Assembly (NCBI GenBank): GCA_030123525.1
Contig: CP126125.1
Location: 1,054,001-1,118,000, forward strand
DNA length: 64,000 bases
Direction: 5' to 3'
Origin: ELB16-189 sp018266435
Lineage (GTDB): Bacteria; Bacteroidota; Bacteroidia; Cytophagales; Cyclobacteriaceae
A program made the translations under genes and the position numbers. This document shows, piece by piece, positions 26,802 through 35,163 of this stretch. How positions within the stretch are numbered: the stretch's first letter is position 1; every line of letters begins with the position of its first letter. The notes beneath the pieces are model-generated. The model was not told the DNA's origin. It ran no database searches and saw only the letters and a program-made list of their open reading frames with translations.

Positions 26802-26809
26802 TATCTTTG
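26802..26809 (+). promoter_or_regulatory. Candidate -7 promoter element of the acyl-CoA dehydrogenase gene
   Basis: TATCTTTG is an exact TAnnTTTG match in the only gap between a strong terminator and the ATG at 26863, leaving a leader of about 50 bases. The -33 region is T-rich without a clear TTG. Confidence 0.5.
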
Positions 26810-26862
26810 CTCTCAAAAATAAATTGCATCTGTTTTATTTAATCATGAAACCCTGAATCGTC

Positions 26863-28002
26863 ATGAATTTTGAATTGACCGAAGAACAACTCACCGTACA
26901 AAAAGCAGCCCGTGATTTTGCCCAGACCGAATTGTTGCCGGGCGTGATCGAGCGCGACACGGAACAGAAATTCCCAACTGAGCAAATCAAGAAAATGGGA
27001 GAGCTCGGCTTCATGGGTATGATGACCGACCATACATACAATGGCGGGGGTATGGACACGATATCGTATGTTTTGGCGATGGAAGAAATCTCTAAAATTG
27101 ATGCCTCAGCATCGGTGTGCATGTCAGTAAACAATTCACTGGTGTGCTGGGGCTTGGAACGGTTTGGAACAGAAGAGCAAAAAGAAAAATATTTAAAGAA
27201 ACTCACCACAGCAGAATATATCGGTGCCTTTTGCTTGTCTGAACCCGAAGCCGGAAGCGATGCCACTTCACAACACACCACAGCCGAAGACAAGGGCGAT
27301 CATTATTTATTGAATGGAACTAAAAACTGGATCACCAACGGAAAAAGCGCAAGTGTCTATCTCGTGATTGCGCAAACTCACCCGGAGAAAAGACATAAAG
27401 GGATCAACGCATTGATTGTGGAACGTGGGATGCCCGGTTTTGTAGTGGGTAAAAAAGAAGACAAAATGGGCATTCGCGGAAGCGACACGCATTCACTCAT
27501 GTTTACCGATGTAAAAGTTCCAAAAGCCAACCGCATTGGTGACGAAGGGTTTGGTTTTACGTTTGCGATGACCACATTGAATGGAGGTAGAATTGGAATT
27601 GCCTCGCAAGCGCTGGGCATTGCAGCAGGGGCTTATGAACTTGCTTTAAAATATGCGAAAGAAAGAAAAGCGTTTGGTAAACACCTGAGCGAACATCAAG
27701 CCATTCAATTCAAACTGGCCGACATGGCCACAAAAATAAATGCCGCCCGGCTTTTAATTTGGCAAGCCGCATTCTTAAAAGATCAAAAGAAAGATTTTGT
27801 GAAAGCCGCAGCCATGGCAAAACTCTTTGCTTCGCAAATTGCACAAGAGGTAACAACCGAGGCTGTGCAGATTCACGGAGGTTATGGCTACGTAAAAGAA
27901 TTTCACGTAGAGCGCCTCATGCGTGATGCCAAAATCACCCAGATTTACGAAGGCACCACCGAGATTCAGAAGATGGTGATTTCAAGAGAAATACTGAAGT
28001 GA
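26863..28002 (+). CDS. Acyl-CoA dehydrogenase
   Basis: A 379-residue flavoprotein of the short/medium-chain class. It has the FAD signature AFCLSEPEAGSDATS, the GTKNWITNG segment and the C-terminal QIHGGYGYVKEFHVERLMRDAKITQIYEGTTEIQ, in which the Glu of YEGT is the catalytic base position. It oxidises an acyl-CoA to the enoyl-CoA and passes electrons to ETF. It could act on short fatty acyl or branched-chain acyl-CoA. It is preceded by its own -7 box and followed by an 83-base gap. Confidence 0.93.
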   Translation: MNFELTEEQLTVQKAARDFAQTELLPGVIERDTEQKFPTEQIKKMGELGFMGMMTDHTYNGGGMDTISYVLAMEEISKIDASASVCMSVNNSLVCWGLERFGTEEQKEKYLKKLTTAEYIGAFCLSEPEAGSDATSQHTTAEDKGDHYLLNGTKNWITNGKSASVYLVIAQTHPEKRHKGINALIVERGMPGFVVGKKEDKMGIRGSDTHSLMFTDVKVPKANRIGDEGFGFTFAMTTLNGGRIGIASQALGIAAGAYELALKYAKERKAFGKHLSEHQAIQFKLADMATKINAARLLIWQAAFLKDQKKDFVKAAAMAKLFASQIAQEVTTEAVQIHGGYGYVKEFHVERLMRDAKITQIYEGTTEIQKMVISREILK

Positions 28003-28066
28003 GCCACAAATGACACAGTGTAGATTTTGGTTAATCGGCAAATAAAAATCGTAGCCCTAAAATTTT

Positions 28067-28074
28067 TACCTTTG
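28067..28074 (+). promoter_or_regulatory. Candidate -7 element of the 28086 gene
   Basis: TACCTTTG matches TAnnTTTG exactly, 11 bases before the TTG start at 28086. No -33 TTG at normal spacing. Confidence 0.4.
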
Positions 28075-28085
28075 TCAAACCCTTT

Positions 28086-28595
28086 TTGACTTTGGTTCGA
28101 AAGTTTTTTCCGTTGGACAAAAACTACCTGCTTGAAGAAGCCCAACTCTCTCTTCAGGAAAAATTGCTCACCCGTTTAGTTGAAATTGTAAAAAATGCCT
28201 TTGCTCAAAAGACCAATCCATTGGGTTTGCTGGATGATTTCGGGCTGAAGATTAAAAACTATCAAGTCAATAATCTGAAGCCGCTCCATAATTTTTATCA
28301 AAACACCTGCGGGGTTTACCGATTTAAAAACAGTAACAATCAACTTGAATTTGTCTGGGATGGCCGCGAGCATTTAGAAAAATACAAAGAGGAATGGTCG
28401 ATGGTTTTTGTTGGCTGGGTGAATGAGTTTTGCAAACAAGAACTCTTTGTGCAAGCTGTGCTGGACTTAACCGTGTTTCTTCCCGAAAATCGTCATGCCG
28501 AACTGGCCGAAAACCGGATGAACAATTTCATGCTTCGCCAGTTTGAAATAAAGTTGCATAAAACCAAGGGTCTGGTGGCAATGAAAGTAGCGTAG
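28086..28595 (+). CDS. Hypothetical cytoplasmic protein
   Basis: From TTG 28086 this is 169 residues, helical and without signal peptide or transmembrane segment. Features visible are an N-terminal EEAQLSLQEKLLTRLVEIVKNAF helix, a YRFKNSNNQLEFVWDGREHLEKY centre and a C-terminal NRMNNFMLRQFEIKLH. I do not recognise the family. No ATG is available at the start; TTG at 28086 or 28092 is the likely codon. It converges with the gene at 28614, with an 18-base gap. Confidence 0.6.
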   Translation: MTLVRKFFPLDKNYLLEEAQLSLQEKLLTRLVEIVKNAFAQKTNPLGLLDDFGLKIKNYQVNNLKPLHNFYQNTCGVYRFKNSNNQLEFVWDGREHLEKYKEEWSMVFVGWVNEFCKQELFVQAVLDLTVFLPENRHAELAENRMNNFMLRQFEIKLHKTKGLVAMKVA

Positions 28596-28613
28596 CTCAC
28601 CATGCACTTTAAT

Positions 28614-29252
28614 TTATTTTCCTGCTTCTATCTCCAGAAGTGAACAGATTTTATATCGCTCATCGTTGGTGTTTGCAAAAACTTCTTTCAGCAATCGGTG
28701 CACATTTTTAATTCCGATTTTATCGCACCATTCAAAAGGCCCAAATGGATAGTTGGTACCCAACTTCATGGCCAAATCAATATCCGATCTTGAGGCTACA
28801 TTTTCTTCAACAGCATAATACGCTTCATTAATAATCATGCAAATAATACGAGGAGTAACCATGCCCACCTGATCCTTCACGATTTTGTATTTTATATTCA
28901 ACTGAGAGCAGCTATTTTCCAATAATTGAATTGACTTGTGAGAGGATACCGTTACCTCCAGAATTTCACGACTAAAAAATGAAGGCAACCCACAAAATCC
29001 AAAAATAGTTGGCCGGTAAATGTCTTTCATTAACACGGCCAATGAGGTAAACACCGAGTTGACAAATACCGTTGAACCCGGAAGATTTTGATACTCCATG
29101 AGATCAAGCGGATTAAAATCAAAAATGATGGAATTATTGAATGAAGGATTCAGCCGGCCGCGTTCCGTAATTAGGGAGTAATGATGAGTTACCCCAAATT
29201 GGGCTTGACATTCCTTAAAATTTTCATGATTGCCGATAACAACTATTTCCAT
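28614..29252 (-). CDS. 3-hydroxyacyl-CoA dehydrogenase-like protein, degenerate N-domain
   Basis: A 212-residue protein. The C-terminal half is a 3HCDH C-terminal domain: VGMVTPRIICMIINEAYYAVEENVAS, then DIDLAMKLGTNYPFGPFEWCDKIG, the region that shapes the active site. The N-terminal half is short and lacks the GxGxxG of an NAD-binding Rossmann fold; it begins MEIVVIGNHENF. It is therefore unlikely to be a normal beta-oxidation dehydrogenase. It is divergent to the RidA gene. A regulatory or altered-substrate role is possible but unsupported. Confidence 0.7.
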   Translation of the reverse strand: MEIVVIGNHENFKECQAQFGVTHHYSLITERGRLNPSFNNSIIFDFNPLDLMEYQNLPGSTVFVNSVFTSLAVLMKDIYRPTIFGFCGLPSFFSREILEVTVSSHKSIQLLENSCSQLNIKYKIVKDQVGMVTPRIICMIINEAYYAVEENVASRSDIDLAMKLGTNYPFGPFEWCDKIGIKNVHRLLKEVFANTNDERYKICSLLEIEAGK

Positions 29253-29283
29253 GTCAAAACGAAAAAGATTTATGATCTTTGGT

Positions 29284-29291
29284 CAAAAGTA
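29284..29291 (-). promoter_or_regulatory. Possible -7 element of the 3HCDH-like gene
   Basis: The minus strand reads TACTTTTG, matching TAnnTTTG, 31 bases before the start at 29252. The -33 region is unconvincing. Confidence 0.35.
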
Positions 29292-29298
29292 AAAGATT

Positions 29299-29679
29299 AT
29301 GGCAAAAGAAGTAATTTATTCAGCAAATGCACCCGAGCCGATCGGTCCTTACAGCCAGGCTATCAAAACCGCTAACATGCTTTTTATTTCCGGTCAAATA
29401 GCCATTCAAAAGCCGGCAGGCAACCTGATAACGGGAGACATCACTGCCGAAACACAACAAGTGATGAAAAACCTTTCTGAAATTTTGAAAGCAGCAGGAA
29501 TGGATTTTTCTCATGTAGTTAAGAGCACCATTTTTCTCAAAGACATGAACAATTTTCCTAAAGTAAATGAAGCCTATGGTGCTCACTTCAAAGACATGCC
29601 GCCTGCCCGCGAAACGGTTGAGGTGAGTCGCTTGCCTAAAGATGTGAATGTGGAGATTTCGTGCATTGCGGTGAAGTAA
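29299..29679 (+). CDS. RidA family enamine/imine deaminase
   Basis: A 126-residue protein of typical RidA length. It shows APEPIGPYSQAIK at the N-terminus, SGQIAI in the core, PPARETVEVSRLPKDVNVEISCIAV with the catalytic Arg (in PPARETV), and a final acidic position before the stop. RidA hydrolyses reactive enamine/imine intermediates such as 2-aminoacrylate made by PLP enzymes. It sits 18 bases before the pirin gene, likely co-transcribed. Confidence 0.93.
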   Translation: MAKEVIYSANAPEPIGPYSQAIKTANMLFISGQIAIQKPAGNLITGDITAETQQVMKNLSEILKAAGMDFSHVVKSTIFLKDMNNFPKVNEAYGAHFKDMPPARETVEVSRLPKDVNVEISCIAVK

Positions 29680-29697
29680 CACATTACCAATAGCTTT

Positions 29698-30621
29698 ATG
29701 GCGGCACAACTGGTTATTGAAGCTCGCAGTGCCTCCATTGCCCCGGGTATGGAAGTGAAACGCATCCTTCCGTTCCGGTTCAAGCGAATGGTAGGCCCGT
29801 TTATTTTTATGGATCATGCCGGGCCGGTACAAATTGCTGCTGGTTCCCAAACAAAACTCGATGTATTACCACATCCTCATATTGGGCTTTCTACCGTAAG
29901 CTATCTTTTCAACGGACAAATAACCCATCGCGACAGTCTGGGGGTACAACAAGTAATAAAACCCGGTGAAGTAAACTGGATGACAGCCGGCAAAGGCATT
30001 GCACATTCCGAACGCTTTGAAGACCCCTCGTTATTAGCCGGTACAAAACTGGAAATGATACAAACGTGGGTGGCCTTGCCTGAAAAAGATGAAGAGAGCA
30101 ATCCATCCTTTACCAACTACAAATCAGAAGAACTTCCGATTTACACCGACAAAGGGATTTGGATGAAACTGATTGCCGGGGGTGCGTTCGGATTAAAAAA
30201 TAAAGTAAGTACCCACTCACCTTTATTTTACTTACATGTTGAATTAAAAAAGAATGCAGCTTTTGAATTGCCTGCCGGGTATGCAGAACGTGGGTTATAC
30301 ATAGCCAAAGGCACAGTAAAAGTTGATGGCTCAGCTTATAACCCGGGCCAGATGTTGGTGTTCGGAGCTCATGACACGCCTAAAATAATTTCAACACAAG
30401 AAAGTACCGTGATGATGCTGGGCGGAGAACCTCTGGGCGAGCGTTATATCTGGTGGAATTTCGTTTCATCAAGAAGAGAAAGAATAGAACAAGCGAAAAG
30501 CGATTGGCAAAACGGAAGGATCGTACTACCCCCTAACGACAATCATGAATTTATTCCCCTACCCGAAGACAAATACAAACTGGCTGAGCACCCTACACCA
30601 CCGCCAGACGCTCTTTCATAA
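29698..30621 (+). CDS. Pirin family protein (bicupin)
   Basis: A 307-residue protein with two cupin domains. The N-terminal cupin carries the metal-binding pattern DVLPHPHIGLSTVSYLFNG, where the His residues, HRDSLG and the later IAHSERFED site coordinate iron. The C-terminal half is a second cupin (YAERGLYIAKGTVKVDG). Pirins act as iron-dependent regulators or quercetin dioxygenases; the role here is unknown. It follows ridA by 18 bases. The 123 bases after it hold no clear terminator. Confidence 0.9.
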   Translation: MAAQLVIEARSASIAPGMEVKRILPFRFKRMVGPFIFMDHAGPVQIAAGSQTKLDVLPHPHIGLSTVSYLFNGQITHRDSLGVQQVIKPGEVNWMTAGKGIAHSERFEDPSLLAGTKLEMIQTWVALPEKDEESNPSFTNYKSEELPIYTDKGIWMKLIAGGAFGLKNKVSTHSPLFYLHVELKKNAAFELPAGYAERGLYIAKGTVKVDGSAYNPGQMLVFGAHDTPKIISTQESTVMMLGGEPLGERYIWWNFVSSRRERIEQAKSDWQNGRIVLPPNDNHEFIPLPEDKYKLAEHPTPPPDALS

Positions 30622-30744
30622 TCGTATCATCAATAGGGTACTTATCGTATTGAATTACAATTTTTATATCTTCGAAAATAAATGCCGGCCAACCGGGGCG
30701 AAACCGAAAAGCCAAACGAGTAGGGCAAACCTAACCTAACCTTT

Positions 30745-31083
30745 ATGGATTCACAGAAAGTAGATATGTTCATTATGGCCAACAGTAAATATTTTGAGAG
30801 CCATCATTTAATCGCTATCCGCGATAGGCTTATTTCATTGCCAGATGACAGATGGCCGATACTATCAACCATCCCCTTTAAAGATCCGACTACAAGTATT
30901 ATTGTATCTCTGTTAGCAGGGAGCTTGGGAATTGACCGTTTTATAATTGGTGATACCGGCCTTGGCATTGGCAAATTACTAACATGTGGTGGGTTGGGTA
31001 TTTGGGCAATTATCGACTGGTTCATGATCATGCCAGCCACCCGTGAAAAAAATTTAGCTATGCTTCAGCGTGTGATTATGTAA
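30745..31083 (+). CDS. TM2 domain protein
   Basis: A 112-residue protein. The N-terminal 45 residues are soluble and helical. The TM2 domain follows: AGSLGIDRFIIGDTGLGIGKLL and GLGIWAIIDWFMIM, two transmembrane helices joined by a short polar loop. The function of TM2 proteins in bacteria is not settled. It is the first of four adjacent or overlapping genes. TATCTTCG upstream at about 30668 is a one-mismatch version of the promoter box. Confidence 0.88.
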   Translation: MDSQKVDMFIMANSKYFESHHLIAIRDRLISLPDDRWPILSTIPFKDPTTSIIVSLLAGSLGIDRFIIGDTGLGIGKLLTCGGLGIWAIIDWFMIMPATREKNLAMLQRVIM

Positions 31084-31088
31084 ATACC

Positions 31089-31496
31089 GTGACAAAAAAT
31101 AAGTTATATTTTATTTTGGTTTTGGCTTGCATAGCCGGGTATGCTTGGCTTTATCTCGATTTGAATCACACAATCAGTTACAAGCCATTCACTGTTTGTT
31201 TGGTAAAACTAACAACCACCTTGCCGTGTCCTTCGTGCGGCTCAACCCGTTCGGCTGAGTCATTTTTAAAAGGAAATTTTTGGGAAGCACTCTCGTATAA
31301 TCCGCTAGGGGTTTTGCTTGTACTGATCATAGCTATTACTCCCGTGTGGCTTCTCTTAGATCTGATTCGTAAGAATAATTCCCTATTCCTTTTCTATATA
31401 AAATTAGAATTTATGTTGGGAAAGAAAATTTTTGCAATTCCTGCCATTATTTTGGTTTTGACTAATTGGATGTGGAATATTCACAAAGGATTATGA
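31089..31496 (+). CDS. DUF2752 membrane protein
   Basis: A 135-residue protein (GTG start) with three hydrophobic segments. After the first helix it has the DUF2752 signature LPCPSCGSTRSAESFLKGNFWEAL, with two cysteines in CPSCG that could bind metal or form a disulfide. Function unknown. It lies 5 bases from the TM2 gene and overlaps the next gene by 4 bases (ATGA). Confidence 0.85.
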   Translation: MTKNKLYFILVLACIAGYAWLYLDLNHTISYKPFTVCLVKLTTTLPCPSCGSTRSAESFLKGNFWEALSYNPLGVLLVLIIAITPVWLLLDLIRKNNSLFLFYIKLEFMLGKKIFAIPAIILVLTNWMWNIHKGL

Positions 31497-31927
31497 GCCT
31501 GGCAATTGATAAATTTGGTCATGAACCAAGTGAGCATGAAGCTGAAAATGCCTCCAACTCGTATTTAATGTCTTTAGTAGCTGTGGTGGCCGGGTTACCT
31601 CTCCCCATCATGAACCTCGTAGCTACTTTGTTTTTTTACATCGGCAATCGAAAGGGCTCACACTTCGTTCGTTGGCATTGTACTCAAGCGCTACTCTCGC
31701 AAGCCTCATTACTCCCGGTAAACAGTATTGGCTTTTGGTGGACCATCTCAATCATTTTTTCAAACGAACAAATTTCGTCTAAATACATAGCCTATCTGAT
31801 CACAATCGTTTTATTTAATCTATTCGATTTCATTGCTACAATGATAGCAGCTGTTCAGACTCGAAAAGGCATACATGTAGAGTGGTGGCTTTATGGTTCC
31901 GTTACTAATCTGATTTGCCGGGCATGA
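31493..31927 (+). CDS. DUF4870-like small membrane protein
   Basis: From the ATG at 31493 this is 144 residues with three to four transmembrane segments. The pattern GLPLPIMNLVATLFFYIGNRKGSHFVRWHCTQALLSQ matches the Tic20/DUF4870-type layout of a helix, a basic loop and an FV-WH-QAL motif. A slightly earlier start at 31466 would lie inside the DUF2752 gene. The ATGA overlaps on both sides indicate translational coupling. No function is known. Confidence 0.75.
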   Translation: MSLAIDKFGHEPSEHEAENASNSYLMSLVAVVAGLPLPIMNLVATLFFYIGNRKGSHFVRWHCTQALLSQASLLPVNSIGFWWTISIIFSNEQISSKYIAYLITIVLFNLFDFIATMIAAVQTRKGIHVEWWLYGSVTNLICRA

Positions 31928-32718
31928 ACAAAATTTTGCTTCAATTTTTTATTACAGTTGCAGTATTTGCTACTATCTATTTTGGCCTAAGTCAAATTGA
32001 TTGGATAGCTGTGCTCAAAGTAAAAGAAGCCTCAAAGAAAACAGAAGAAAAATTAGGAGATTTTTTCTGGGAATTGTTCAGCAAAGCCGATGAAGAAATT
32101 CATGATGAAAAGACCGTAGCGATTATTGACTCATTGGTCAATCATTTGTGCGAAGCCAATTCCATTGATCAAACAAAAATTAAAATTCATATTTTAAAAA
32201 ATGGTGAAGTTAATGCGTTCACCTTGCCAAATAATTATTTGGTCATTTATTCGGGGCTAATTAAATCAACTGAAAATGAAGCCGAACTCTTGGGTGTGGT
32301 TGGTCACGAGTTGGCACACATGGAAAAGGGTCATGTTATGAAAAAGCTCATTAAAGAAATAGGCCTTTCTGCACTTATTTCCATGACTGCAGGCGGAGGA
32401 GGTCAGACCGTGAAAGAAGCACTGAAGCTGTTATCTTCTTCTGCTTATGACCGAGACCTGGAGCGTGAGGCTGACATTACTTCTGTTGAATATATGATAC
32501 GGGCTAGAATTGATCCTGAGCCCTTTGCCAACTTCATGTACCGACTATCCGATAAAGAAAAAAATTTACCCAGTCAGGCATATTGGATCAGTACACACCC
32601 CGACTCAAAAGAACGTGCCGAATACATCATAAACTACATCAAAGGAAAAACATTTATTAAAAAGCCACTGCTCACTGAATCACAATGGAAGGAGCTAAAA
32701 GAACGGGTAAAAAATTAA
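31924..32718 (+). CDS. M48 family metalloprotease
   Basis: From the ATG at 31924 this is 264 residues. One N-terminal membrane helix anchors it (QFFITVAVFATIYFGL). The zinc site HELAHMEKGH (HExxH) is followed about 55 residues later by DRDLEREADITSVEY, whose Glu is the third ligand. This is the BepA/YcaL- or Oma1-like branch of M48, which degrades or helps fold envelope proteins. It ends the four-gene TM2/DUF2752/DUF4870/M48 unit. Confidence 0.92.
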   Translation: MNKILLQFFITVAVFATIYFGLSQIDWIAVLKVKEASKKTEEKLGDFFWELFSKADEEIHDEKTVAIIDSLVNHLCEANSIDQTKIKIHILKNGEVNAFTLPNNYLVIYSGLIKSTENEAELLGVVGHELAHMEKGHVMKKLIKEIGLSALISMTAGGGGQTVKEALKLLSSSAYDRDLEREADITSVEYMIRARIDPEPFANFMYRLSDKEKNLPSQAYWISTHPDSKERAEYIINYIKGKTFIKKPLLTESQWKELKERVKN

Positions 32719-32796
32719 CTAAACTCATTTTCTCTAACACGCCCGCAAAGTTTTTTCGATTAGATAATCGACTTAACTTTACCTCACAAATTTCAG

Positions 32797-34329
32797 ATGA
32801 AAAACGTACGTGTTCGTTTTGCGCCAAGCCCTACGGGTGCACTGCATATTGGTGGTGTGCGCACTGCCCTTTATAATTTTTTATTAGCACGCCAACACGG
32901 TGGCACCATGATTTTGCGCATTGAAGACACTGATCAAAATCGTTTTGTGCCCGGTGCGGAAGAATACATCTTAGAGTCATTAAAATGGGCTGGTATTGAA
33001 ATTGATGAGGGCGTAGGCAAGGGTGGGCCACACGCGCCTTACCGACAAAGCGAGCGTAAACCTATTTACCAAAAATACGCACAACAACTGATTGATCAGG
33101 GCAAAGCGTACTATGCTTTTGATACGGAAGAAGAACTCGAAGCCATGCGAGAGCGTCTGAAAAGTCAGCACTCATCTGATCAACAATATGGAAGTGGTAC
33201 CCGCATGCAGATGAAAAACTCCCTCACACTTTCTGAAAGTGACGTAAAATCCAAAATAGATTCGGGCGAGCATTATGTTATTCGTTTGAAAGTTCCTCCC
33301 AATGAAGAAATTAAGCTGACCGATTTAATCCGTGGCGAAGTGCACGTAAACTCCTCGCAGATCGATGACAAAGTGTTGATGAAATCGGACGGCATGCCTA
33401 CTTATCATCTGGCCAATGTAGTAGATGATTACCTGATGAAAATTTCGCATGTCATTCGCGGTGAAGAGTGGTTGCCGAGCGCTCCACTGCACATTTTACT
33501 TTACAAATTTTTAGGATGGGAGAAAGAAAGACCACATTTTGCACACTTGCCTTTGTTGCTCAAAGCTGATGGCAATGGCAAATTAAGCAAGCGTGATGCC
33601 GATAAAGCCGGCTTCCCGATTTTTCCCTTGAATTGGGCCGACCCAAAGACAAAAGAATTCTCAAAAGGCTTTCGCGAAAATGGCTATCTGCCCGAAGCGT
33701 TGCTGAATTTTCTGGCGTTCCTCGGTTGGAACCCGGGAACCGAGCAAGAAATTTTTTCTATGAAAGAATTGATTCAGGTATTTTCGTTGGATCGAATCAG
33801 CAAGCACGGTGCCCGGTTTGATATTCACAAAGCACAATGGTACAACCAACAATACCTGAAAAAAAGATCGAATGAAGAGTTAACCGTGTTTCTCTACAAT
33901 TCACTGAAACCAGAAAATGTCATTTGTGAAGCCGAAAAGGCAAGCAAGATTTGTGAAGTCTTGCAAGAACGCGTTACGTTTCCGCAAGATTTTTGGCAAC
34001 AAGGAAAATTCTTTTTCATAGCCCCAACCAGTTTTGATCATCAGGTTATTTCAAAAAAATGGAACGCAGAAACTGTAAAATTTTTAAAAACTTTTGTTGA
34101 TTGCCTCAATAGCACTGAAAGCACTAAAGTTTCAGAAATTAAGGCATTGTTGGAGAAAACATCTCAAGCTACCGAGATTGCCTTAGGAAAAATCATGCAG
34201 CCTTTACGGGTTGCCTTAACCGGAGAAAGCTCGGGTCCTGATTTAATGATGACAATCGAAATTTTAGGTCAGAAAGAAACCATCAGTCGCATTACTTATG
34301 CTTTGGCAAATTTTCCTGTAAAAATTTAA
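32797..34329 (+). CDS. gltX: Glutamyl-tRNA synthetase
   Basis: A 510-residue class I aminoacyl-tRNA synthetase. The HIGH motif is in FAPSPTGALHIGG near residues 7-19 and the KMSKS equivalent is KLSKRD in the middle. The C-terminal anticodon-binding helical domain is present. It charges tRNA-Glu, and possibly tRNA-Gln if the organism uses an amidotransferase. A palindrome CGATTAgaTAATCG (32757-32770) and TAACTTTA (32774-32781) precede the start. Confidence 0.96.
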   Translation: MKNVRVRFAPSPTGALHIGGVRTALYNFLLARQHGGTMILRIEDTDQNRFVPGAEEYILESLKWAGIEIDEGVGKGGPHAPYRQSERKPIYQKYAQQLIDQGKAYYAFDTEEELEAMRERLKSQHSSDQQYGSGTRMQMKNSLTLSESDVKSKIDSGEHYVIRLKVPPNEEIKLTDLIRGEVHVNSSQIDDKVLMKSDGMPTYHLANVVDDYLMKISHVIRGEEWLPSAPLHILLYKFLGWEKERPHFAHLPLLLKADGNGKLSKRDADKAGFPIFPLNWADPKTKEFSKGFRENGYLPEALLNFLAFLGWNPGTEQEIFSMKELIQVFSLDRISKHGARFDIHKAQWYNQQYLKKRSNEELTVFLYNSLKPENVICEAEKASKICEVLQERVTFPQDFWQQGKFFFIAPTSFDHQVISKKWNAETVKFLKTFVDCLNSTESTKVSEIKALLEKTSQATEIALGKIMQPLRVALTGESSGPDLMMTIEILGQKETISRITYALANFPVKI

Positions 34330-34340
34330 ATGAAGTAGTC

Positions 34341-34565
34341 ATGGCTAAAGAAAAAACGACTAAATCAAAAAACCAGGCTAAACCAAGAGTTCACGAACAA
34401 CTGAGAGGCTTCGAGGTATCAATTGATTCATTTGGAGAGTTGAAATCTAATCTTCCTATTGAAAAACTAAATAAATTTCTCAATGAAAATGTGGAAGACA
34501 AAAAATTAGCTGAACGGGAAGACTACAGTGAACTTAAAAAAACAAAAAAGAAAAAAAACCCATGA
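34341..34565 (+). CDS. Small lysine-rich conserved-looking protein
   Basis: A 74-residue protein with basic ends (MAKEKTTKSKNQAKPRVHE... and LKKTKKKKNP) and an acidic middle (NENVEDKKLAEREDYSE). RGFEVSIDSFGELKSNLPIEKLNKFLN is the recognisable core. No known domain. It lies 11 bases after gltX and overlaps the barrel gene by 4 bases, so it is in the gltX transcript. A nucleic-acid or ribosome-associated role could be guessed from charge alone, but there is no direct support. Confidence 0.7.
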   Translation: MAKEKTTKSKNQAKPRVHEQLRGFEVSIDSFGELKSNLPIEKLNKFLNENVEDKKLAEREDYSELKKTKKKKNP

Positions 34566-35161
34566 AAACAATTTTGCTATTACTTCTTTCGTTTATTTCA
34601 TTTGCTGTATCCGCCCAATTTACCAAAGGAGATAAATTTCTTGGAGGTAGTTTAAACATTAGCTCACAAAATGGAGCATCGTATAATCCTATTACCAACA
34701 ATAGGTTCTCGGTCGGTCCGCAGGCCGGCTACTTTCTTACTGAAAAATATGCACTGGTAGCCAAGTTAAATTATACGGGTGCTTTTTATGAAACCACAGG
34801 GTCAAAAGTTATTTCCACTTCTTTTAGCATCACTCCGGCAGTCAGAAGATATTTTCAAATTTCTGATAAATTCTTTTTTAACCTTGATGCCTACGTGGGC
34901 TTCTCACGGCAAACTGATAAACTAACAAACTCATTCTCAAACCTGACCACTCAAAATCCTTATTATTATCTGTCAGCCGGTATTGAGCCGGGTTTCATTT
35001 TTTTTCCGGCTCCAAATTGGGGATTTAATGCAAGTTTGGGCGGCTTGAACTACAGCCATTATCAAAATTTGTCTACGGCAAGTACATCCAATTCAATTGG
35101 CTTAACTTGGAGCAGCTCACTGACATTTGGCGTTTCGTATTACTTCGTTACTAAAAAATAA
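34562..35161 (+). CDS. Outer-membrane beta-barrel protein
   Basis: A 199-residue protein with a signal peptide (ILLLLLSFISFAVSAQ). The mature part has alternating beta strands with glycine-aromatic turns (FLGGSLNISS, VGPQAGYFLTEKYALVAKLNYTG, GFNASLGGLNYS) and the C-terminal strand SSSLTFGVSYYFVTKK, a short porin/OmpX-like barrel. It is probably a small outer-membrane protein of unknown ligand. It follows the small basic gene by overlap. Confidence 0.82.
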   Translation: MKTILLLLLSFISFAVSAQFTKGDKFLGGSLNISSQNGASYNPITNNRFSVGPQAGYFLTEKYALVAKLNYTGAFYETTGSKVISTSFSITPAVRRYFQISDKFFFNLDAYVGFSRQTDKLTNSFSNLTTQNPYYYLSAGIEPGFIFFPAPNWGFNASLGGLNYSHYQNLSTASTSNSIGLTWSSSLTFGVSYYFVTKK

Positions 35162-35163
35162 TT

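Noticed and set aside
32757..32770. CGATTAgaTAATCG palindrome before gltX
   Set aside because: A short 6-bp palindrome alone does not support an operator; kept only as a remark in the gltX entry.
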